NCBI GenBank assembly: GCA_017436025.1 | Contig: JAFSDX010000081.1 | Coordinates: forward strand, 1 to 43,583 | DNA: 43,583 bases | Direction: 5' to 3' | From: Thermoguttaceae bacterium | GTDB taxonomy: Bacteria > Planctomycetota > Planctomycetia > Pirellulales > Thermoguttaceae | Shown: positions 30,445-38,545 of the stretch, piece by piece | Numbering within the stretch: position 1 is the stretch's first letter | Layout: each line of letters begins with the position of its first letter | Program-made: the position numbers and the translations under genes | The notes under the pieces: generated by a model | Database searches by the model: none | What the model was told of the DNA's origin: nothing | Seen by the model: the letters and a program-made list of their open reading frames with translations, nothing else

Positions 30445-30966
30445 ATGGTAACTACCAACAAAAATCAAAGAGCAGCGGAAAGCAGCCAAAGAGTGTCGCA
30501 ACTGGAAAAAGGTCTCTTAATTCGCTCGACGCTTTGCGGCGGCGCAATCGTCAGAACGGATCGCCCATTCGAGCTTTGCAAAGACTTCTTTCGCGTCAAC
30601 TACTGCGACGGTATGTTGACCGAACGTCTTCCGTTGATTATCGCCGAATCGCCAAGTCTCGAAGCAGGACTGTCAATCGCGCGGCAAATCGTTCCCTTTG
30701 TTTCGACAAGCGGATTGACCAACTGCCGCCAGCTCCTCGATATTGGGCGCGACGTTTTTGTTTTCGCGTTGCTTGTTCCCAACTCGAAAATCGTTCGAAC
30801 CGAGTACGAAGACGAAACAATTCAACGAATTCACGGCGACCTTGCGCAAACCTTAGCCTTTTTGGAAGGCGAATGTCGACCGGCGGAAGAGGAGATCGCC
30901 GCCCTAGGGTTAACTGATTTCGAGCCTACGGTTTACGTCGCAGCTCGCCAACGAAAACACAATTAA
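30445..30966 (+). CDS. Hypothetical early protein
   Basis: A 173-residue protein starting MVTTNKNQRAAESSQRVSQL, with an AAGAGAGAACC ribosome site. The sequence includes LLIRSTLCGGAIVRTDRPFE, ERLPLIIAESPSLEAGLSI, DVFVFALLVPNSKIV and a helical end. I see no known motif. Codon use is intermediate between the A+T-richer cassette and the rest of the right arm. It lies in the first rightward unit, so an early regulatory or host-takeover role is plausible. Confidence 0.65.
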   Translation: MVTTNKNQRAAESSQRVSQLEKGLLIRSTLCGGAIVRTDRPFELCKDFFRVNYCDGMLTERLPLIIAESPSLEAGLSIARQIVPFVSTSGLTNCRQLLDIGRDVFVFALLVPNSKIVRTEYEDETIQRIHGDLAQTLAFLEGECRPAEEEIAALGLTDFEPTVYVAARQRKHN

Positions 30967-31329
30967 ACGGCGGTCGCCGTTTGGCGAGTCGACCAACTTC
31001 GCCGCCGCGTCTCCTTCGTTCGACGCGCGACGAAACGCCCGAAGCGATTGGGCTCGCGACGGGCTCGGCCTCGCCTTTTTCACAAGCCCGACGAGACGCG
31101 GTGTTGAATTTTGGCATTTCCTTTCAAAACTCGCGTTGCCGCAAGCGTTTTGGCAGACGCGACCGGCTCGGGGCTTTTCCCGCAGGAACGACCGGTTGAC
31201 AAAAAGCCGAGCCCGCGTTTTGTTGTTTTCGCGACGCTCGCTTTGCCCCGACGTTGGCAGACCGAAGGGCTTGAACCGGTCGTTCCATTTCCTTACTCAA
31301 CATCAACAACCGCACGGAGATAGCGAACA
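30967..31329 (+). other. Gene-free 363-base stretch with a possible pseudoknot RNA
   Basis: No convincing gene. GGCTCGGGGCTTTT (about 31165-31178) can pair with AAAAGCCGAGCC (about 31202-31213). The loop contains AACGACCGGTT (31187-31197), an exact inverse complement of AACCGGTCGTT (31275-31285) further on. This is the arrangement of an H-type pseudoknot. It stands just upstream of the operon that begins at 31330. Confidence 0.45.
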
Positions 31330-31674
31330 ATGAAACGCCAAAACCAAAACAAAAAAGAAGCCGATTCGAACCGTCTCGACGCTCCCAAACTCGCGCTCGA
31401 CTCCGCCGAGTACCGCGCCGCGCTGAACGTCGCCGTCGAGCTGCTTCGACACGTCGACGGTCTCAACGTCGGCGGGAGCGAAGAAGAGTATAAAGCCGCC
31501 GACGTCTGCTTTTACGTCGCTTGCCAAGCGGTCGGCGCGCAGTTCAACAAGCCGCTTTACCTCGAAACAGTCGTCCTCCCGGAATACGCCGCCGCGCACG
31601 TCGCGCCGGGCCTCTTCGACGCGGGCGTCGCCGTCGCGCTCGACGCTCGAAAGATCGTCGGCTGTCCGTTCTAA
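31330..31674 (+). CDS. Hypothetical protein
   Basis: A 114-residue, mostly helical protein (MKRQNQNKKEADSNRLDAPK, then YRAALNVAVELLRHVDGLNV, ADVCFYVACQAVGAQFNKPL). A GGAG site lies 11 bases before the ATG. Not recognised. It opens the run of small, high-GC genes 31.3-35.7 kb, each with its own ribosome site. Confidence 0.65.
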   Translation: MKRQNQNKKEADSNRLDAPKLALDSAEYRAALNVAVELLRHVDGLNVGGSEEEYKAADVCFYVACQAVGAQFNKPLYLETVVLPEYAAAHVAPGLFDAGVAVALDARKIVGCPF

Positions 31675-31710
31675 CTTCATCGTTCCCAACTTGTTAAGGA
31701 GTTTCCCCAA

Positions 31711-31995
31711 ATGCAAAATATCCTCGCCCCGCACGAAGCCCGCGAGTACGACGCTCGAATCCAAACCGTCGCGCGTCTCCATCGAGCCGCCGAAACGTTA
31801 CGCGACGCCAACGACGAAGACGCTCCGACGATCGACCTCGCTTGCAAAGACGAAATTCGCCGCGTCGCAGGCGATTACCAACAACGAATCGCGAAAAAAG
31901 TCTTCCCGAACGTTCCGCCCGAAAGCGTTCCGTTTCAAGCGATTAAGCTGATCGTCGCCGCGAACGCCGCGTTTTATTGGCGCTCGCTCGATTGA
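31711..31995 (+). CDS. Hypothetical protein
   Basis: A 94-residue helical protein, MQNILAPHEAREYDARIQTV, ending FQAIKLIVAANAAFYWRSLD. AAGGAGTTTCCCCAA before the ATG is a clear ribosome site. No family recognised. Confidence 0.65.
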   Translation: MQNILAPHEAREYDARIQTVARLHRAAETLRDANDEDAPTIDLACKDEIRRVAGDYQQRIAKKVFPNVPPESVPFQAIKLIVAANAAFYWRSLD

Positions 31996-32038
31996 ACGTC
32001 GCCGAACGGTTGGGAATCAAGTTTAAAGGAGAATGAAT

Positions 32039-32308
32039 ATGTTGCGAGAAATCCGGAACTTTTTTGGAATTTTGCTGTCGGCAACTGCTGTTGCTATCGC
32101 AATCACGCTTGCGTTAACCGCTGCCGTCGGACTGGTTTGTTACACGGGAGCTTATGCAATTGCGGAAGCGATGTATGATCGTCCGATTGAAATGCGGACG
32201 ACCTCGAACTTCAATTATCCGCCGCTTATTATCAAAATCAAAACGCCGGACGGCAAAACGCTCGAAGCGACGGCGGAATTTGAAGGCGAGACGGAGCAAC
32301 AACAATGA
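32039..32308 (+). CDS. Small membrane protein
   Basis: About 89 residues from the second ATG (32039), which is better spaced from AAAGGAG than the first at 32033. One membrane segment near the N-terminus (FFGILLSATAVAIAITLALT and AAVGLVCYTGAYAIA), followed by a short beta-rich soluble part (PPLIIKIKTPDGKTLEATAE). Overlaps the next gene by four bases (ATGA). Function unknown. Confidence 0.65.
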   Translation: MLREIRNFFGILLSATAVAIAITLALTAAVGLVCYTGAYAIAEAMYDRPIEMRTTSNFNYPPLIIKIKTPDGKTLEATAEFEGETEQQQ

Positions 32309-32574
32309 ACGACGAACAAGCAAAAGCCGTCGATGGAACGAGAGAAGGCGACGATTGGTTCCGGACTTGTCAAGTCGAACCAAAACCGTTCGAATGGATC
32401 GAAGGCGCTTACGCCGACGGGAAAACGCTCAGAATGTTTCGAACCGATTCGGTCGGTTGGCTCAAGGTCTGGAAAAACGCCGAACTCCAGACGGTCGATC
32501 CGCCCGTTCGTTGGCGATATTTTGAAACAGACGCCAAGACCAATAACGCGGAGGCTTACAATGAAAGAATTTAG
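32305..32574 (+). CDS. Hypothetical protein
   Basis: An 89-residue protein (MNDEQAKAVDGTREGDDWFR, then FEWIEGAYADGKTLRMFRTD). Coupled to the gene before it by ATGA and overlapping the next gene by 14 bases. Not recognised. Confidence 0.62.
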   Translation: MNDEQAKAVDGTREGDDWFRTCQVEPKPFEWIEGAYADGKTLRMFRTDSVGWLKVWKNAELQTVDPPVRWRYFETDAKTNNAEAYNERI

Positions 32575-32836
32575 GGTTTACAAGTATCCGATCGAAGCGC
32601 GAATGACGTCGATCGAGGTTCCCGACGATTCGCGAGTTTTGAGCGTCGCCAACCAGTACGAACGGGCGGTCGTTTATATCGCGGTCGGAACTTCTACCCG
32701 AAAGACGAAAATCACGGTATACGCGACGGTTACAGGGTGCGACAATACAGGCTTCGAAGGTTTTGAGTTCCTCGGAACTTTGCTTTTCCAAGGCGGAAGT
32801 TACGTCGCGCACTACTTTTACCGCCGCGACGCCTAA
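32561..32836 (+). CDS. DUF7352-like small phage protein
   Basis: A 91-residue beta-rich protein. Its pattern, VYKYPIEARMTSIEVPDDSR, then VLSVANQYERAVVYIAVG and the final FEFLGTLLFQGGSYVAHYFY, matches the small phage family whose members read VLSVQ...LW.LVD...GTF....LVWHVF (DUF7352). Function of that family is not known. The start is supported by GCGGAGGCTTACA before the ATG. Confidence 0.7.
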   Translation: MKEFRVYKYPIEARMTSIEVPDDSRVLSVANQYERAVVYIAVGTSTRKTKITVYATVTGCDNTGFEGFEFLGTLLFQGGSYVAHYFYRRDA

Positions 32837-32875
32837 CGCCTTGCCGCCGGTCTCAACTTTAACGGAGCAACAACA

Positions 32876-33316
32876 ATGAACGACGAGAAGGAATTGCGTT
32901 CGTCCGAGTCGGCGACGAAATTTATGCGTTGGGCGCGCCGCCGATTTTTCCGCGATTTCGCTTGGACTTGGAGCTGTCTCGGGCAGGAAATCTGCGTTGC
33001 TAGACGAGGGTTGCGACGCTCCGGCGGCAAAATCGGACGACAAATCGTCCCCAACTTCCACCGATGCGTCGCCGTTTCGCCGGGTTGCTTTAGCGACGTT
33101 CGCGTCGTGTTGAAAGGCGTTTACGTCGTCGACGCCGCCGTCGCGATCTTCAGCGAAATTTACTTCGTTCCCAAACGCAAAGCGTCGCGAATCGCCGGCA
33201 AGTTATTAAAGTCGACGGAGTGGTCTACGTTCGACAGGCCCAAGGGATTCCGGTGTTGCGAGTCCGCTTGGAGCGTCGATTTCGACCCCGCGAACGGAAG
33301 TTTGACGCTTTACTGA
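32876..33316 (+). CDS. Hypothetical basic protein
   Basis: A 146-residue protein with many Arg, Cys and aromatic residues (MNDEKELRSSESATKFMRWA, later FHRCVAVSPGCFSDVRVVLK). ATG preceded by ACGGAGCAACAACA. Coding-like codon use is weaker near its end, where another frame (33220-33405) is also open, so a frame change is possible. Not recognised. Confidence 0.5.
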   Translation: MNDEKELRSSESATKFMRWARRRFFRDFAWTWSCLGQEICVARRGLRRSGGKIGRQIVPNFHRCVAVSPGCFSDVRVVLKGVYVVDAAVAIFSEIYFVPKRKASRIAGKLLKSTEWSTFDRPKGFRCCESAWSVDFDPANGSLTLY

Positions 33317-33624
33317 ACCGACTCCCGGCGTCGGAAACGGCGTTGGGCGTTTTGAGGGCGGCGTCCCTCGTTAATCAACCGGCCCGCCTTGCGATTTGGC
33401 GTTAAACCTCCGGCCGTCGGCGCGAATCGACGTTAAACTTCCCGCCGCTAAGTCAAGCGTTAAAACCGTTTGTCGCAACGTAATAAGCCGAGGCCAACCG
33501 ATACCCGGAGACAACCGCAAACCGACCGCGTCGCGCAAGACGCAAGCCGCGACGGTTTAACCGCCGTCGCGGTTTCTGCGAGCGACCGACGGCGCCGCTC
33601 CAAACAACGAAAGAGGCGTAAACG
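33317..33624 (+). other. 308-base gap with one hairpin
   Basis: No clear gene. It contains the terminator-like hairpin at 33547-33577. The first 90 bases can be read as the tail of an alternative frame of the preceding gene. Confidence 0.5.
33547..33577 (+). terminator. Terminator-like hairpin
   Basis: CCGCGACGG (33547-33555) and CCGTCGCGG (33564-33572) form a perfect 9-bp stem with an 8-base loop, followed by TTTCT. The T run is short. A closely similar element occurs at 37797-37830. Confidence 0.6.
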
Positions 33625-34047
33625 ATGAAACAACAAAAGAAAACGCCGGAAGAATTGAAACGCAGGATTTTTGAAAACCTTAAATATCTTGGCAGGAACC
33701 TTAGGGAGATTGCCGACAACATTGAGAATTTTGAATCCGAAATCGATGAAGCTAAGGAGAGTTTGGAAGATTGCGAAACCTACGCCGACAAACTTTTTGC
33801 GGAAAATTCCGAGTTGGCGAAGGCGCTCGACGAGGTTCGAAAACGTCGCGACGAACTCCTTGTCGCCGCCAATAACGACGAGCTTAAACTTCGGCGGGAG
33901 CTAAAAGACGAGCGACTCGCCGTCAAGCGACTTCAAAACGCGCTCGACGCGGCGCTTAACGACGTCGCGATTTATCGTCGCGCGGCGTTTGGGCTCGGTT
34001 GGGCGACGGTAGTCGCGCTCGGAGCCGCGGTCGTCGCCGCGATGTAA
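33625..34047 (+). CDS. Coiled-coil protein with C-terminal membrane segment
   Basis: A 140-residue protein. Residues about 10-115 are a charged coiled coil (LREIADNIENFESEIDEAKE, LKLRRELKDERLAVKRLQNA). The last 20 residues form one membrane span, GLGWATVVALGAAVVAAM. The same design as the protein at 9829-10362. The AAAGAGGCG site lies seven bases before the ATG. Function unknown; a membrane-anchored scaffold fits. Confidence 0.68.
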   Translation: MKQQKKTPEELKRRIFENLKYLGRNLREIADNIENFESEIDEAKESLEDCETYADKLFAENSELAKALDEVRKRRDELLVAANNDELKLRRELKDERLAVKRLQNALDAALNDVAIYRRAAFGLGWATVVALGAAVVAAM

Positions 34048-34074
34048 CCGCCGAAACGAAAGGAACGTCCGACG

Positions 34075-34251
34075 ATGGAAAATCGAACGAACGACTATCG
34101 CGAACTGACGCGACGCCTCGACGCGTTCGACGCGCGAATCGCCGCCGAACTCGAAACGCTCCGACGCGACGCCGCCCAAAACCAACGATCGCGTTTAACG
34201 GAAAAAAGCAAGAAAGGAGAAACGATAAATGCTTTTCAAAAAACGACCTAA
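34075..34251 (+). CDS. Small helical protein
   Basis: A 58-residue protein: MENRTNDYRELTRRLDAFDA, then ARIAAELETLRRDAAQNQRS and a lysine-rich end. AAAGGAACGTCCGACG before ATG 34075 is a good ribosome site. Overlaps the next gene by 23 bases. Confidence 0.55.
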   Translation: MENRTNDYRELTRRLDAFDARIAAELETLRRDAAQNQRSRLTEKSKKGETINAFQKTT

Positions 34252-34498
34252 GAGAGAAATTCAACTCGCCGAAGCGAAGGTTCCGGAAGGCGTCGAAAGC
34301 GTCCTTCACATCGCCGTTTTAGCGCGCCGACGTTCGGAAGACGAGGCGACGCGGGCGCTTATGAAGAAAGTCGCCGCGCTCGTTCGCGAAGAAACCGCGT
34401 TTAACGGCGCCTTCGCGTTCGTTTCCGAGGCCGTCGTCGATTACGACTCGCCGTCGCAACCGGACGCGCGAATCGAAATAGTCGCCCGCGAACTCTAA
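34229..34498 (+). CDS. Hypothetical protein
   Basis: An 89-residue protein (MLFKKRPKREIQLAEAKVPE, SVLHIAVLARRRSEDEATRA). AAGAAAGGAGAAACGATAA stands before the ATG. Alternating helices and strands; not recognised. Confidence 0.62.
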   Translation: MLFKKRPKREIQLAEAKVPEGVESVLHIAVLARRRSEDEATRALMKKVAALVREETAFNGAFAFVSEAVVDYDSPSQPDARIEIVAREL

Positions 34499-34543
34499 AC
34501 GCAACATTTTACTAGTCAACGCCTTAAAGAAAGGAAAAACGCA

Positions 34544-34765
34544 ATGAAAAAATTTGTCGCCGAAGCGCTGCAAAACGTCGCCGCGATCGTTATTTTCGTC
34601 GGAGTCGGCGGACTCGTCGCGCCGGTCTCGGTCGTCGCCGGGTTCAAAATCGCCGAAAACGTCTTCACGAACTTCCGCGATCGCGGCGCTTGCGTCGAGT
34701 CGGAACCGGAACCCGACGCCGAAACGCCGGTCGCCGTTCCCCCGGAAACGCTCGTCGCCGAATAA
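34544..34765 (+). CDS. Small membrane protein
   Basis: A 73-residue protein, MKKFVAEALQNVAAIVIFVG then VGGLVAPVSVVAGFKIAENV: one long or two short membrane helices. The C-terminal part is acidic and proline-rich. AAGAAAGGAAAAACGCA before the ATG. A small holin-like or signalling peptide is possible, but nothing specific shows this. Confidence 0.6.
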   Translation: MKKFVAEALQNVAAIVIFVGVGGLVAPVSVVAGFKIAENVFTNFRDRGACVESEPEPDAETPVAVPPETLVAE

Positions 34766-34820
34766 GCTCATACCCTCGTTCAAACGTTTCACACCCCAAC
34801 CCAACGGAGAAAAAATAACG

Positions 34821-35216
34821 ATGCAAACGACCGAAAACGACGCCGCGAAACTCGCCGCGCGCTCTTACCGCGAAGGTTTTAACGCAATGAAATTAAAGGC
34901 GTTGGAACTTCTCGGCAATACTTGCCTTCACTGCGAAAACGCCGACTTGGAGCCGAGCGAACTTTGCGCCGCGAACGGAGCCGTCGCCGCGTTGAAAACT
35001 CGGATGCTCGAAGCGATTTCCCCCCTGTCGCCCGTACAGGCGCGGCGACTTTCCGTCGACGTCCTCGATCTCGACGACTTCGCCCGCGATATTCTCGGTC
35101 GCGAAACCTTCTTCGGCGACGACGAAGACGATGACGAAGAAGACGAGGAGAACAACGAAGAAGATGCCGCCGAAGACGAAGAACCGCAAGACGTTAAGCG
35201 AGGCGCCGCGCGATGA
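34821..35216 (+). CDS. Hypothetical protein with acidic tail
   Basis: A 131-residue protein. The first 95 residues are helical (MQTTENDAAKLAARSYREGF, AMKLKALELLGNTCLHCENA); the rest is a tail of Asp/Glu (FFGDDEDDDEEDEENNEEDA). ATG 34821 follows ACGGAGAAAAAATAACG. Overlaps the next gene by four bases (ATGA). Not recognised. Confidence 0.65.
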   Translation: MQTTENDAAKLAARSYREGFNAMKLKALELLGNTCLHCENADLEPSELCAANGAVAALKTRMLEAISPLSPVQARRLSVDVLDLDDFARDILGRETFFGDDEDDDEEDEENNEEDAAEDEEPQDVKRGAAR

Positions 35217-35728
35217 AATACGTTGTTTTCGCCGTCGAAGACCCGTTTTATTTCTTCCCGGCCGCAACGCTCGACGACGTCCCGTCGACCTTCGCCGACG
35301 CCTGTCGACAAACGCGACAAGCCGCCGCGAACGCCCGCGACTTCCTGCGTTTCAACCCGCAATATCGCGAGGTTTACGAACCGACGTTTCAACGCGAAAA
35401 CGCGACGCTGACCGTCGCCGAATCGAAAAACCATCGAGCGGCGATCCGGCGTTATTACCTCGACCGTCCCGTCGAAGAGATCGGCGAAAGCGAGTTCGCG
35501 AACGCGCTCGACCGAATCGCGTCGCAAGGCGTTGAAATCGCGTCGTTTGGCGGCGTCGTTCAAGCGACGGAAACGGAACCGGAATACGGGACGTTCTGTC
35601 GCCAATACGCGAAACTCGGCGGGCGTTTTTGGTCAAAAATCGTCGACGCAAGCGACCGCAAGACTTGGTTGAAATCGCTTTGGGTCGACCGCCCAAGCGT
35701 CTTCGCCCGCGAAACGGTCGACGCGTAA
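35213..35728 (+). CDS. Hypothetical protein
   Basis: A 171-residue protein, MKYVVFAVEDPFYFFPAATL, with a helical middle (TFADACRQTRQAAANARDFL) and KTWLKSLWVDRPSVFARETV at the end. Coupled to the preceding gene by ATGA. The tRNA gene follows after 35 bases. No family recognised. Confidence 0.65.
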   Translation: MKYVVFAVEDPFYFFPAATLDDVPSTFADACRQTRQAAANARDFLRFNPQYREVYEPTFQRENATLTVAESKNHRAAIRRYYLDRPVEEIGESEFANALDRIASQGVEIASFGGVVQATETEPEYGTFCRQYAKLGGRFWSKIVDASDRKTWLKSLWVDRPSVFARETVDA

Positions 35729-35763
35729 CCCGATAGGACGGGCGATTTAGCCCGGACGTTAGA

Positions 35764-35834
35764 GCGTCGTTAGTTTAACGGCAAAACGCCGGATTCCTAA
35801 TCCGGTCATTTCGGTTCGACTCCGAAACGACGCC
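35764..35834 (+). tRNA. tRNA-Arg (anticodon CCT)
   Basis: Acceptor GCGTCGT pairs with ACGACGC (7 bp). Anticodon stem CCGGA/TCCGG has loop TTCCTAA with anticodon CCT, decoding AGG. T-arm TTCGG-TTCGACT-CCGAA. CCA is not encoded; five T follow directly, which may terminate the transcript. AGG is rare in the surrounding genes, which use mainly CGN arginine codons. Confidence 0.93.
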
Positions 35835-35899
35835 TTTTTCCGCTTTCCCGCGACGCATTTTAGCGCCGCCAACCCTCAAATTTAACCCAATATTTGCCA

Positions 35900-36376
35900 A
35901 TGATTTACCAACTCCCAACCGAAGAAAATCGACGCGCCGTCGCCGACGCCCTTTACCGACTTTTCGTCGAGGCCGAAGAACGCGTCGAACTCGGTCGCGT
36001 CGGCCTAAACCGCGCCCCGAACGTCGTTTGGAAATTCCGAAGCGGCGCTTTGCGACTCTCGAAAGGCCCGAACGCGACGCGGATTAAAAACTCGCTCCTC
36101 GTCTTACCCGGTCTCGAAACCGACGCGGCGCCGGAGTTTACGACGACGTTCGAAACGCTTTGGGTCGCCGGGCCGAACGAAAGCGGCTTTCCTTGGTGGA
36201 AAGATTCAAACGAAAATTATTGTCGTCAAAAGTGTTACGACGTTCTCGGCGCCGCTTTCCTCGACGCGATCGCTCGAAAATTCGGGCGTCCGACGCCGCG
36301 CGACGTCGAGTCGCCTTGGGAAGTCGCCGCCGCGACGCTCGCCGAAGAGAACTTTCGCGCCGTCGCTTTTTGTTGA
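35900..36376 (+). CDS. Hypothetical protein
   Basis: A 158-residue protein from ATG 35900 (MIYQLPTEENRRAVADALYR; a TTG two codons earlier is possible). It has LRLSKGPNATRIKNSLLVLP, an aromatic-rich FETLWVAGPNESGFPWWKDS, then CRQKCYDVLGAAFLDAIARK. No ribosome site is obvious. Not recognised. Confidence 0.6.
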   Translation: MIYQLPTEENRRAVADALYRLFVEAEERVELGRVGLNRAPNVVWKFRSGALRLSKGPNATRIKNSLLVLPGLETDAAPEFTTTFETLWVAGPNESGFPWWKDSNENYCRQKCYDVLGAAFLDAIARKFGRPTPRDVESPWEVAAATLAEENFRAVAFC

Positions 36377-36412
36377 CCTAAACCTTTGCCGCGTCAAAAG
36401 AAAGGAATCGTT

Positions 36413-36781
36413 ATGTTAGCATTGTCCCGCCGCCCTCAAGAAAGCGTCAAAATCGGCCCGGATATCCGCGTCGTCGTCTTAAACGTCGAAGGCAAGCGCG
36501 TTAGGCTCGGTTTTGAAGCGCCGCCGGAAACGGTCGTCGCTCGCGAAGAAATCGAAAATTTCGTCGGTCGGCTCCTGCGACCGCAACCGGAAAAGAAGCC
36601 GAGCGAAGCCGACGCGTTGCGGCGCGAACTTCAATCGACGCAAGAACTTCTAGCGGACGAACGCCGACGCCGCGTCGACCTTGAAGCGCGCGTTCGCGAG
36701 TTCGCCGAGTTCGCGCTTCGTCCGAAACCGACGCCGTCCCCAAAACGCTCCGCTCCGCGACGCGAAAACGACCGCTCTTAA
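36413..36781 (+). CDS. csrA: CsrA-family RNA-binding regulator with extended tail
   Basis: The first 60 residues match CsrA/RsmA: MLALSRRPQESVKIGPDIRV, VVLNVEGKRVRLGFEAPPET and VVAREEI. CsrA binds GGA motifs in mRNA leaders, usually over ribosome sites, and changes translation or stability. ATG 36413 follows AAAGAAAGGAATCGTT; an earlier start at 36386 would add nine residues without support. The usual family length is about 60-75; here there are 122 residues, with a charged helical extension (ELQSTQELLADERRRRVDLE). A phage-encoded CsrA could redirect host translation. Confident family call. Confidence 0.9.
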   Translation: MLALSRRPQESVKIGPDIRVVVLNVEGKRVRLGFEAPPETVVAREEIENFVGRLLRPQPEKKPSEADALRRELQSTQELLADERRRRVDLEARVREFAEFALRPKPTPSPKRSAPRRENDRS

Positions 36782-36818
36782 CCTCAAAAGTTTTCAACCT
36801 TTACGAAAGGAAACCCCG

Positions 36819-37739
36819 ATGTTCAAAACGAAGAAAATTTGGAAAAAAACGACGCTCGCCCTCCTCGCCGCCGCGCTTTTCGCCGCGCCGTCCGTCTCGT
36901 TCGCGCAATGTTGGCGCCCGTTCGGCGGACTCTTCGGCGGCGGTTGGCGAACCGCTAATCGTTGCGGCTGGAACGTTTGCGGCGACGCTTACGGCTCGGC
37001 TTACAGCGTCGGCGACTGCGCGTCGTACTCCGGCGGCTGGAACGGCGCTTGCGCGTCCGGCGTTTGCAACGCGTCGACGACGAACGGAAGCGCTTGCGTT
37101 GGCGGCGTTTGCAACGTCGACGCTTACCGAAACGCCGACGTCGCGCCTCGTTGCGGCGTTTGCGACGCCGCGTCTTGCACAACCGGAACTTGCGTTGAAA
37201 ACGCTTGCGACATCGAAGAAACAAAGTCCGAAGCGGAAACCGAAAGCGGCGAAACGCTCGAAAAATCGCCCGTCGAAACGCCGAAAGCCGAAACCGCGGT
37301 CGAGCAAACGAGCGAAAGCGGCGAAGCGACGACCGTCGTTAGTCCTTGCGGGCCCGCGAGTTGCGACGCGCTCGAATTTTCGCGCCAAGTCGACGCCGAA
37401 CTCGAAGGGATGGGCGCGACCGAAAAAGCCCTCTTCGACCGCTTGAACGAAGTCCGTCGCTGGAACGGACGCCGCGCGGTCGCGTTCGAAAAAAACGCGT
37501 TGGCTGGTTGCCGAACTCACTCGTTCCGAATGGCTAAACGCGGCTATTGCTTACATTACGACAACGGAAGATACGCCGAAATTTGCGCGCCGGGCCGCAC
37601 GATCGACGAAGCGTTCGCGAGTTGGTTCACCTCCGGCGGTCATATGACGGTTATGCTCGGCCCGTACCGTCGCGCCGCCGCCTCCTACGCCTTCGACAAC
37701 CGCGGCTTCGGCTTTTGGACGATTCGCTTCGCCTACTAA
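36819..37739 (+). CDS. Secreted Cys-rich CAP/SCP-domain protein
   Basis: A 306-residue exported protein. Residues 1-29 are a signal peptide (MFKTKKIWKKTTLALLAAAL, cleaved after SFAQ). Residues about 30-125 are Gly/Cys/Asn-rich with repeated CNxC-like units (ASGVCNAS, VGGVCNVD, RCGVCDA). A Glu/Thr linker follows. Residues about 190-306 are a CAP/SCP-like domain: LFDRLNEVRRWNGRRAVAF, CRTHSFRMAKRGYCLHYDNG, AEICAPGRTIDEAFASW, GHMTVMLGPYRRAAASYAF, GFWTIRFAY, in the usual order of that family. ATG 36819 follows ACGAAAGGAAACC. Such a protein on a phage could alter the host surface as a lysogenic conversion product. Export and CAP fold are well supported; the target is unknown. Confidence 0.82.
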   Translation: MFKTKKIWKKTTLALLAAALFAAPSVSFAQCWRPFGGLFGGGWRTANRCGWNVCGDAYGSAYSVGDCASYSGGWNGACASGVCNASTTNGSACVGGVCNVDAYRNADVAPRCGVCDAASCTTGTCVENACDIEETKSEAETESGETLEKSPVETPKAETAVEQTSESGEATTVVSPCGPASCDALEFSRQVDAELEGMGATEKALFDRLNEVRRWNGRRAVAFEKNALAGCRTHSFRMAKRGYCLHYDNGRYAEICAPGRTIDEAFASWFTSGGHMTVMLGPYRRAAASYAFDNRGFGFWTIRFAY

Positions 37740-37796
37740 CCGCGACGCAACTTCCATCGTTAAACAAATTACTATCGGAACGACCGCGTTCCGTAA

Positions 37797-37830
37797 GCCG
37801 CGTCGGTCTAACCGCCGCCGCGGTTTCTAC
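37797..37830 (+). terminator. Terminator-like hairpin after the CAP protein
   Basis: CCGCGTCGG and CCGCCGCGG pair with one mismatch around TCTAACCG, followed by TTTCTAC. It resembles the hairpin at 33547-33577 in sequence and loop. Confidence 0.5.
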
Positions 37831-37913
37831 CTCCGTTTCACGACGTCGCGCTTCCTTAAACGCGAGCTTCGAAACGCCGCCCGCAACCCACGCAACCCCA
37901 ACAATCACGCAAG

Positions 37914-38498
<585 letters not shown>

Positions 38499-38545
38499 AG
38501 GCAACTTAACCAATTCCTTCGCAACGTTTTACAAAGGGCGCGACA

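Noticed and set aside
29589..30461. Repressor start at 30461 (290 codons)
   Set aside because: The added N-terminus would span the divergent promoters and the leader hairpin; the ATG at 30023 has a ribosome site and begins the XRE domain exactly.
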